Assembly (NCBI GenBank): GCA_000438175.1
Contig: FR900471.1
Location: 1-38,895 of the forward strand
Direction: 5' to 3'
DNA: 38,895 bases
From: Fusobacterium sp. CAG:439
GTDB lineage: Bacteria > Cyanobacteriota > Vampirovibrionia > Gastranaerophilales > Gastranaerophilaceae
Part shown: piece by piece, positions 15,953 to 22,621 of the stretch
Layout: the number at the start of each line of letters is the position of its first letter
Numbering within the stretch: position 1 is the first letter of the stretch
The notes under the pieces: model-generated
Database searches by the model: none
The model's input: the letters and a program-made list of their open reading frames with translations, nothing else
Told to the model about the DNA's origin: nothing
Program-made: the position numbers and the translations under genes

Positions 15953-17686
15953 ATGAAAATGTCAAAAATGTTTGTACAAACTCTGAGAGAATATCCTTCG
16001 GATGCCGAAGTTATTTCTCATAAAATGCTCGGCAGAGCAGGATTTATAAAAAAACTTACCCCGGGTGTATATACTTATATGCCTTTAATGTGGAGAGTAT
16101 TGAAAAAGATTGAAAATATAGTAAGAGAAGAAATGGATAGAGCCGGAGCTCAAGAATTGTTAATGCCTTTTGTACAGCCCAAAGAACTATGGGAAGAATC
16201 AGGCAGATGGGAAGTTTACGGACGCGAGCTTATGCGTTTGAAAGACCGCCACGACAGAGATATGTGTCTGGGACCTACTCATGAAGAAATTATTACATCA
16301 GTTGCAAGGGACGGTTTAAAATCATATAAACAACTGCCTGTAAATTTATACCAAATTCAGTCAAAATTCAGAGATGAAATCAGACCCAGATACGGGCTTT
16401 TAAGAGGGCGTGAATTCATTATGAAAGACGCATACAGCTTTGACACAGACGAAGCCGGACTTGATAAAGAATATGAAAATATGGCTCAAGCTTACAAAAG
16501 AATTTTTGACAGATGCGGTCTTGATACAAAAATGGTTCAATCTGACAGCGGAGCCATAGGCGGAAGCGTTTCGCATGAATTTATGGTAATAACTGACACC
16601 GACGCGGGTGAAAACGATGTATTCTACTGTAATGAATGTGATTATTCGGCAAATTCTAATCACGCAGTGTCAAACCTTCCCGAAGCTGTAATTGACGGAA
16701 AAGATTACTTTAAAGAAACAAAAGTAATTGATACCCCGAATACTCACTCAATTGAAGAATTAAGCAAATTTTTAAATATTCCTGATACATTAATTTTGAA
16801 ATCACTTGTTTATATCGTGGACAAAAAACCGGTTATAGCCCTTATAAGAGCAGATAAAGCTGTTGAAGAAACAAAATTGATGAATGCGGCAGGCGGAATA
16901 GAAATAAGAATTGCATCTTCAGCCGAAATTGCCGAGCTTATGGCAGAAAAAGGCTTTGATGCAGTACCGGGCTTTATAGGTCCGAAAGGCATGAAAGGTA
17001 TTAAGATAATAGCTGATGAAACAGTTAGAGATATGAAAAACTTTGTCGTAGGTATCAATGAAACAGATAAACACCTTGTCGGCGCTAACCTTTCAGATTT
17101 AGAAACCGAGTTGACATATACTGACATAAGACTTGTACAATGCGGAGAACTTTGTCCGCAATGCGGCAAACCTTTATTCGTTACAAAAGGTATTGAAGTA
17201 GGTAATATATTTAAACTGGGTACAAAATACTCTAAACCTATGAATGCGGTTTATACAGATATTAACGGAAAAACTCATCCTTATGTAATGGGCTGTTACG
17301 GAATAGGCATATCAAGAACTGCAGCGGCAGCGGTTGAAGCGCACTATGATGAACACGGCATTAAATGGCCGATTGCAATCGCACCATATCATGTTGTAAT
17401 TGTTCCCGTAAACATCAATGACGAACTTCAAATGAAAGTTGCGGAAAAAATGTATGAAGATTTAAAATCCGCAGGTGTTGAAGTTGTTCTTGACGACAGA
17501 GACGAGCGTGCAGGTGTTAAATTCAAAGATGCCGACTTAATAGGTTTCCCGTTCAGAGTTACAGTCGGTAAAACAATTAATGATGGCTTTGTGGAATACA
17601 AAGTCAGAGAAACCGGAGAACAGGAAAAATATACACCCGAACAAACAACTCAAAAACTTATTGATATAATAAAAGCGGTTAAATAA
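15953..17686 (+). CDS. proS: Prolyl-tRNA synthetase, bacterial type with editing domain
   Basis: 577 aa class II synthetase that charges tRNA-Pro in the cytoplasm. It starts MSKMFVQTLREYPSDAEV after MK. Motif 1-2 segments include LTPGVYTYMPL, LGPTHEE and FRDEIRPRYGLLRGREF, followed by the INS (YbaK-like) editing insertion at about residues 230-390. Motif 3 is GCYGIGISRTAAAAVEAHYDEHGI. The anticodon-binding domain contains DDRDERAGVKFKDADLIG. Length and domain order are typical of bacterial ProS. GAGG lies about 10 bases before the ATG. The gene is monocistronic with a terminator overlapping its end. Confidence 0.97.
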   Translation: MKMSKMFVQTLREYPSDAEVISHKMLGRAGFIKKLTPGVYTYMPLMWRVLKKIENIVREEMDRAGAQELLMPFVQPKELWEESGRWEVYGRELMRLKDRHDRDMCLGPTHEEIITSVARDGLKSYKQLPVNLYQIQSKFRDEIRPRYGLLRGREFIMKDAYSFDTDEAGLDKEYENMAQAYKRIFDRCGLDTKMVQSDSGAIGGSVSHEFMVITDTDAGENDVFYCNECDYSANSNHAVSNLPEAVIDGKDYFKETKVIDTPNTHSIEELSKFLNIPDTLILKSLVYIVDKKPVIALIRADKAVEETKLMNAAGGIEIRIASSAEIAELMAEKGFDAVPGFIGPKGMKGIKIIADETVRDMKNFVVGINETDKHLVGANLSDLETELTYTDIRLVQCGELCPQCGKPLFVTKGIEVGNIFKLGTKYSKPMNAVYTDINGKTHPYVMGCYGIGISRTAAAAVEAHYDEHGIKWPIAIAPYHVVIVPVNINDELQMKVAEKMYEDLKSAGVEVVLDDRDERAGVKFKDADLIGFPFRVTVGKTINDGFVEYKVRETGEQEKYTPEQTTQKLIDIIKAVK

Positions 17687-17705
17687 TTAACCGCTTTTAT
17701 TTTTT
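17671..17705 (+). terminator. proS terminator
   Basis: AAAAGCGGTTAA and TTAACCGCTTTT around ATAA, followed by ATTTTTT. The left arm lies inside the last proS codons. Confidence 0.85.
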
Positions 17706-18599
17706 ACGAGGGATAATCGTCTTTAATTTCCCAGCCATCAAACTCTATAAGCTTGGTACAATATCCCTTGCTATTTTCTTTTGAACATTTTTGAATAAGA
17801 TCGTCTCTTGTACCGTCCCAACCAGACGTCGGAGCATTCCCGTTTAAGTAAAAAGTAAATGTTTTTTTACCGTCTACAATACTCTCTCCTGCTTTTGGTT
17901 TTGCAGTTTCACCCAATTCAACACAATCTTTGTAATAAGGACAAAATATTAAATATGTCCTGGAAGAGGTATCAGAAATACCATCCCAGCGATAGAAATA
18001 AAATCCTGACCCGCTCGGCAAAGCTCCAACAATACCATATTGGGATTTTTTAACCTCTGTTGTTGTTATAAATTTGCCAAAATTTTCATTATAAAAATCA
18101 AGAGCAGATTGAGAATCTAATGCGACAAGCGTCCCCCAGTAATCATATGTTCCATTTTCATTATAAACATTCAGACTAGCTTGCCTCCAAATAGATGAAA
18201 ATTGTTTTAACCTCACAGCCGTAACTTTTTTTCTGTGATTTGCAATTAATACAGGCATTGTTATGGCAGCAACTACGCCAATTATACCAAGAGTAATTAA
18301 AACCTCTGCTAGAGTAAACCCAAATCTGTCATTACGAAACTTTTGCCGAAACAATCCGTTTTTTTTTTGTAAAATAATAAGCTGTATTCTGTGCCTGCTC
18401 TGAATTCTCTTGAGTTCGTAGACTTCCTCAGAATGACAAGAACATTTAAATTCATGTAAATGCTTAGCTGCCTCACTTCTTGGCGGCTTTAGGCTTACAG
18501 AGCGCCCCCCCCCCGAGCTGCTACGCAGGTAGATACCTCAACACAAAAATTGTGAAACTTCTGATGTAATGGCATCTGTTTTGCTTCTTTCATTTTCAT
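17704..18599 (-). CDS. Prepilin-like protein with long leader, broken by a G10 tract
   Basis: The core frame (TTG at 18354, or open to 18537) has RFGFTLAEVLITLGIIGVV, a type IV prepilin cleavage site (G^F) plus hydrophobic helix, then a globular domain with three or four Cys. The only ATG with a good SD (AAAGGAGC) is at 18599. From there the frame reaches ten G (18505-18514) and stops three codons later. Eleven (or eight) G would fuse it to the core and give a leader of about 80 residues, unusually long for a prepilin. The leader DNA at about 18400-18445 also carries a GTCATTCTGAGGAAG segment like dispersed intergenic repeats. It may be phase-variable, or an assembly error. Confidence 0.7.
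18400..18445 (-). repeat. Dispersed-repeat-like segment inside the prepilin leader
   Basis: The minus strand reads GTCATTCTGAGGAAGTC followed by GAACTCAAGAGAATTC. This resembles short interspersed 'TCATTCTGAG' elements found between genes in many bacteria. Here it lies between the G tract and the prepilin helix. One copy only in this window, so the call is tentative. Confidence 0.3.
18505..18514 (-). repeat. G10 tract 2 (prepilin-like gene)
   Basis: Ten G in the coding strand between GCAGCTC and CGCTCTG, 85 bases after the ATG at 18599. Confidence 0.9.
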
Positions 18600-18613
18600 A
18601 ATTGCTCCTTTCT
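18596..18613 (-). promoter_or_regulatory. Conserved initiation region, copy 2
   Basis: Same 18 bases as at 1-18 and 29792-29809. Upstream on the minus strand, TTGTTA and TATAGA with a 16-base spacer (around 18640-18670) could be the promoter. Confidence 0.6.
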
Positions 18614-18707
18614 GATAAAAAATAAAATTTGTTACATTTCTATAATAACATATTTATCTATAACAATCAATTGACAATTTTTATTCTTCAGGAGTTTTAG
18701 CGAAAAT

Positions 18708-19436
18708 ATGAAACCAATAAATTTTGAAGAAATTAAATCTTTGCAAAGAGTAAAGCAGCATTTTCATGATTGCTATCTTGTAACGAGCTTAAATTCTCTA
18801 AGTAATTCTGAAAATGGACGTAAAATCTTACAAAATAATATTTTAAGAGAGGGCAGCAATTTTAAAATAAAATTCAAAAATGTAAACGGAAATCAGGAAG
18901 ACTTTTTTATTACAGAAAAAGAAATAGATGATTTGACATTGTGCGACAGATTTTTCAACCCGATAGAGTTAAAAGAGCCTCATAATCCGATAATTAAAGC
19001 AATTGAAGTTGCAATGAATAAATTATTAAGTAAATTTCCGGATAAAAAATCTTTTATAAACAGATTGTATAAAACAAATGAACAATTTGAATACAATAAC
19101 CCGTCAAGATTTATGGAAATGTTCACGGGAATAACCCCGTTAAATATTAATGAAAAAAGTTTTAGGATGAGTTTGAGAAAAAACTCAGATGATGCTAAAG
19201 GTCTTTTTCAACAAATCGGTAATAACAACAATAGCAGTTTTATTGTCGGGACAGGACACAATTTTATAAATGGTATGACAAATTGGCATTGCTATACACT
19301 TGAAAAAGTTGATAATACGAACAAAACTATACAAATCTTTGATCACAGATTTCAAGAAAAAATTACAATGCCTTTCGATGAAGCAGTAAAAAAATTAAAA
19401 TATATCACCGGTTATTTCAATGAAAACTTAAAATAA
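18708..19436 (+). CDS. Putative calpain-like cysteine peptidase
   Basis: 242 aa. HFHDCYLVTSLNSLSNSENG near residue 20 resembles the calpain (C2) catalytic Cys segment (GDCWLLAAI-like). TNWHCYTLEKVDN near residue 200 would supply the catalytic His, and IQIFDHRF the third position, where calpains usually have NPW. The central part is unassigned. No signal peptide is seen. AGGAG lies about 12 bases before the ATG. It is divergent from the prepilin-like gene, so the two share an intergenic region. Similar small peptidases can be secreted effectors, but that is inference, and the fold call itself is moderate. Confidence 0.45.
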   Translation: MKPINFEEIKSLQRVKQHFHDCYLVTSLNSLSNSENGRKILQNNILREGSNFKIKFKNVNGNQEDFFITEKEIDDLTLCDRFFNPIELKEPHNPIIKAIEVAMNKLLSKFPDKKSFINRLYKTNEQFEYNNPSRFMEMFTGITPLNINEKSFRMSLRKNSDDAKGLFQQIGNNNNSSFIVGTGHNFINGMTNWHCYTLEKVDNTNKTIQIFDHRFQEKITMPFDEAVKKLKYITGYFNENLK

Positions 19437-19862
19437 TTATTTTTTATGATGTCTGAAAGCAAAATACTTAAACAGAACATATGTTATTACAGAAGCCAAA
19501 AGTATTGAAAAAATCTGCCCGATATAAACATTCTTTGTAACAAATCTTACTATTAATTCAAGAATAAGCGCATTACAAATATAACTTACAACCCAGGTAG
19601 TACAGCATTTTAAATATTCTTTAAGCCAATGCCCTTTTGTACAAAATACGAAAACTTTTTGATTTATGAAAGAAAAAACAGAAGAAATTATCCATTGCAA
19701 AGCAACACAAATTTGATAATGTTCCTGTCCTATCAAATATAAAGCTACAGAAAATATAACATAGGAAAAAGCAGCATTAAAACCGCCAACAAGGAAAAAC
19801 CTTATTTTATCCGACAAAGTACACCATTTATTATACAAAGTTATTACATCTTCTCTGCTCAT
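19437..19862 (-). CDS. GtrA family membrane protein
   Basis: 141 aa with four predicted membrane helices. IRFFLVGGFNAAFSYVIF and the C-terminal YVLFKYFAFRHHK segment are typical of GtrA/DPMS-like flippase-related proteins, which help move lipid-linked sugars across the membrane. Its ATG shares a base with the gatD stop (TAATG), so it is translated with gatD. That pairing hints at a cell-envelope role. Its stop codon directly abuts that of the convergent peptidase gene. Confidence 0.88.
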   Translation of the reverse strand: MSREDVITLYNKWCTLSDKIRFFLVGGFNAAFSYVIFSVALYLIGQEHYQICVALQWIISSVFSFINQKVFVFCTKGHWLKEYLKCCTTWVVSYICNALILELIVRFVTKNVYIGQIFSILLASVITYVLFKYFAFRHHKK

Positions 19863-20596
19863 TAATATGCTTTTCCTATAAGCGATTTGTGCGTATTCAT
19901 TTCTATAGTGTCATCCAATTCGGACAATTTAAATTTTTCACCGTATCGCTTTTCCAGTGCCAATTCAATCAGGTAATCAGCGAAATGAGGATTTTTAGGA
20001 AGCAGCGACCCGTGTAAATATGTTCCGAATACATTTTTATATCGTCCGCCTTCTGTTTTATCCTGACCGTTATTTCCATTGCCGACAGCAGCTTTTCCTA
20101 AAGGCTTTGTGTCTCCTTGAAGATAAGTTAAGCCGCTGTGATTTTCAAAACCGACAAGAGTAGAAGGTTTTAAAAACTCTGTTTCTACAGTTACATTACC
20201 GATAAATCTTTTCTTCCCGGCAACCGTGTAAGCATCCATCAAGCTTATTCCTAAAAGTTTATCACCTTCAAACGGCTGGTAATAATGACCGAAAAGCTGA
20301 TATCCTCCGCAAATTCCGAGAAAAACCGCACCATTATCGCGTTCAAGTTGAAGAAATTCTTTATTTTTATAAAGTTCACCTGCAACATCCTGCTGCTGCT
20401 TATCCTGACCTCCGCCGATAAAATACAAATCATGCTCTTTTACGGTATCTCCGATATTAATTTCATCATATTCAACCTGAATACCACGCCACTCACACCG
20501 TTTTATAAGAGTAATAATATTTCCCATATCGCCGTAAAGGTTCAGCAGTTTAGGATATAGATGTGCTATAGATATTTTTAATTCTTTATCTTCCAT
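19862..20596 (-). CDS. gatD: GatD-like glutamine amidotransferase (lipid II isoglutaminyl synthase subunit)
   Basis: 244 aa, CobB/CobQ-type class I amidotransferase. FLGICGGYQLFGHYY holds the nucleophile C96, and GTYLHGSLLPKNP the catalytic His. The N-terminus HLYPKLLNLYGDMGNI is characteristic of GatD. With MurT it amidates D-Glu of lipid II to D-isoGln; murT is not in this window and the next gene is GtrA. A TATAAT (complement of 20606-20611) ends nine bases before the ATG, so the transcript has almost no leader. It is divergent from tatD. Confidence 0.85.
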   Translation of the reverse strand: MEDKELKISIAHLYPKLLNLYGDMGNIITLIKRCEWRGIQVEYDEINIGDTVKEHDLYFIGGGQDKQQQDVAGELYKNKEFLQLERDNGAVFLGICGGYQLFGHYYQPFEGDKLLGISLMDAYTVAGKKRFIGNVTVETEFLKPSTLVGFENHSGLTYLQGDTKPLGKAAVGNGNNGQDKTEGGRYKNVFGTYLHGSLLPKNPHFADYLIELALEKRYGEKFKLSELDDTIEMNTHKSLIGKAY

Positions 20597-20605
20597 GCTC
20601 TTTTA

Positions 20606-20631
20606 ATTATAGCACATAATCGTGTTATAAT
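20606..20631. promoter_or_regulatory. Back-to-back -10 boxes for gatD and tatD
   Basis: TATAAT on the minus strand (20606-20611) and on the plus strand (20626-20631) lie only 14 bases apart in a 41-bp divergent gap. Predicted starts fall at or within a few bases of both ATGs. -35 boxes are weak on both sides. Confidence 0.6.
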
Positions 20632-20637
20632 CTCTAT

Positions 20638-21393
20638 ATGATAGATACACATTCACATATAAATATGATAGAAGGATTAACGCTTGATGAAATTATTGAA
20701 AATGCAAAAGCTGACGGCGTTAATAAAATAATAGTACCCTCTGCTTATCCTTCTGACATTGATACGGTTTACGAAATTGCACAAAAATATGATAATGTTT
20801 ACGGATTACTCGGGGTTCATCCATCAGAGGTTAAAGACTGGGATGACAATTTAATCGAAAAGATCACACTAATGGCTGACAATAAGAAAATAGCAGGCAT
20901 TGGAGAAATCGGACTTGATTATTATTGGGACAAAAGCTTTAACGATTTGCAAAAGGAAGTTTTTATAAAACAAATTAAGCTTGCTAACGAATTAGATTTA
21001 CCGCTGTCAATACATGACAGAGAAGCTCACAAAGACACTTTTGATATTTTAAAAGAGCATAATCGCGGTTCAAAAGTTGTAATGCATTGTTTCTCAGGCA
21101 GTGTAGAATTTGCTCGGGAATGTATTAAAGAAGGATGGTATATTGCACTTGGCGGGGTTGTTACATTCAAAAATGCAATAAAGATGAAAGAAGCTGCAAA
21201 AGATATCCCGCTTGACAGACTTCTTCTCGAAACCGATGCACCGTACTTAACACCTGTGCCATACAGAGGAAAGGAAAATCAACCGGCTTACGTAAAATAT
21301 GTTGCAGAAGAAATAGCTAAACTCAGAGGTACAACTTTTGAAGAAATAGATAATATAACAACACAAAATGCAGAAAGAGTTTTCAACTTATGA
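20638..21393 (+). CDS. tatD: TatD family metal-dependent hydrolase
   Basis: 251 aa TIM-barrel hydrolase/DNase. Metal ligands are seen in MIDTHSHINM, GIGEIGLDYYWD, LSIHDREAH, MHCFSGS and LLLETDAPYLTP. Length and motif order are normal. No SD precedes the ATG, and TATAAT ends six bases upstream, so the mRNA is probably leaderless. It overlaps tlyA by four bases (ATGA), so the two are translationally coupled. Confidence 0.94.
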   Translation: MIDTHSHINMIEGLTLDEIIENAKADGVNKIIVPSAYPSDIDTVYEIAQKYDNVYGLLGVHPSEVKDWDDNLIEKITLMADNKKIAGIGEIGLDYYWDKSFNDLQKEVFIKQIKLANELDLPLSIHDREAHKDTFDILKEHNRGSKVVMHCFSGSVEFARECIKEGWYIALGGVVTFKNAIKMKEAAKDIPLDRLLLETDAPYLTPVPYRGKENQPAYVKYVAEEIAKLRGTTFEEIDNITTQNAERVFNL

Positions 21394-22202
21394 AAGAACG
21401 TTTAGACAAATATCTTACGGATTTAGGATATTTTGACACAAAAAGCAAAGCTGCTGCTGCAATTCTTGCAGGACACGTTAAACTTAATGATGAATACATT
21501 ACGAAAGCAGGCTTTCAAATTAATCCGTCAAAAGAATATGACATTCAGGTTAAAACAATGCCTTATGTTTCAAGAGGCGGTTTTAAGCTGAAGAAAGCTC
21601 TTGACACTTTTTCTGTAAAAGTTGAAGGAAGAATTTGTTTTGATGCAGGTGCTTCAACAGGAGGATTTACGGACTGCCTGCTTCAAAACGGAGCAAAATT
21701 TGTTTATGCGGCAGATGTCGGCTATGGTCAGCTAGATTGGAAAATCCGTTCTGATAAACGGGTTAAAACAATTGAAAGAACAAATCTTAAAATATGTTCT
21801 TTCGACGAAATTTATGCAGAAAACGAACCTGTAGCGGACTTACTTGTAAGCGATTTATCTTTTATTTCTCTTACCAAAGTTCTGGAAAATCTGAAAAAAC
21901 TGCTTAATCCCGGGTTTCACGAAATGGTATGCCTTATAAAACCTCAATTTGAAGCAGGCAAAGAAAACGTTGAAAAAGGCGGAGTTGTAAAAGACAAAAA
22001 AGTACACGAAGAAGTTATCGAAAATGTAATAAACTTTGCAAAAAATCTCGGGTACACAATTAACGACCTGACTTTCTCTTCAATAAAAGGCCCCTCAGGC
22101 AACATTGAATATTTAGTATGGCTTTCAACACAAAGCGGAAAAGAAACGGATCTAGATATAAAAGCACTCGTTGATAACGCTTTTAAAACATTAAATTCTT
22201 AA
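21390..22202 (+). CDS. tlyA: TlyA family rRNA 2'-O-methyltransferase (hemolysin-like)
   Basis: 270 aa. An N-terminal S4 RNA-binding domain (RLDKYLTDLGYF, LAGHVKLN) is followed by an FtsJ/RrmJ-like methyltransferase (FDAGASTGGFTDCLLQNGA with the SAM loop, DVGYGQLDWKIR, DLLVSDLSFISL and LIKPQFEAG). The family methylates ribosomal RNA cytidines and affects capreomycin sensitivity. It is coupled to tatD through ATGA. Its 3' end overlaps the convergent small exported-protein gene by four bases. Confidence 0.93.
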   Translation: MKERLDKYLTDLGYFDTKSKAAAAILAGHVKLNDEYITKAGFQINPSKEYDIQVKTMPYVSRGGFKLKKALDTFSVKVEGRICFDAGASTGGFTDCLLQNGAKFVYAADVGYGQLDWKIRSDKRVKTIERTNLKICSFDEIYAENEPVADLLVSDLSFISLTKVLENLKKLLNPGFHEMVCLIKPQFEAGKENVEKGGVVKDKKVHEEVIENVINFAKNLGYTINDLTFSSIKGPSGNIEYLVWLSTQSGKETDLDIKALVDNAFKTLNS

Positions 22203-22621
22203 GCTTTAGGCAAAGTAACAAGAGGTGTTGAGCCGTATAGATCTATATATTTAAAGAAATTTAAAACAACTCCCGGCGGGAAAAAGTAATTGTTATTAGT
22301 CGGAGTTATTTTAAGCATGGAATGTGTCGAATCTACACTGACAATACTTGCAAGATACTGCTTGTTTACAGCGGTAAATAAAATATAACCCGTTTTTGAC
22401 TGAATTTCTTCTATCTGAAATTTATTGGCATTAACACTTGCTATAGCCATATAAAATAATTTCTCGGCAGGCAATATGTAAGTTCTTGTACAGGTCTTAA
22501 ATTCTACATTTTGAGGGGTAATTAGAGTACTTACGGGCAAACTCTCATCAGCGTAGGACGGAACTGCCGCGAGTACTGAAACAAATAAAAAAGTAAATAA
22601 AAATTTTATTGCTCTTTCCAT
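22199..22621 (-). CDS. Small exported protein, unknown
   Basis: 140 aa with a signal peptide (MERAIKFLFTFLFVSVLAAVPSYA, hydrophobic core then ASYA-like site; stretch split here for clarity). The mature domain has KTCTRTYILPAEKLFYMAIASV, IEEIQSKTGYILFTAVNKQYL and SMLKITPTNNNYFFPPG, resembling a small alpha/beta envelope domain. No family is assigned. Its ATG lies inside the last codons of polA, 16 bp before the polA stop, with AGGTGA upstream, so it is co-transcribed with polA. Confidence 0.7.
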   Translation of the reverse strand: MERAIKFLFTFLFVSVLAAVPSYADESLPVSTLITPQNVEFKTCTRTYILPAEKLFYMAIASVNANKFQIEEIQSKTGYILFTAVNKQYLASIVSVDSTHSMLKITPTNNNYFFPPGVVLNFFKYIDLYGSTPLVTLPKA

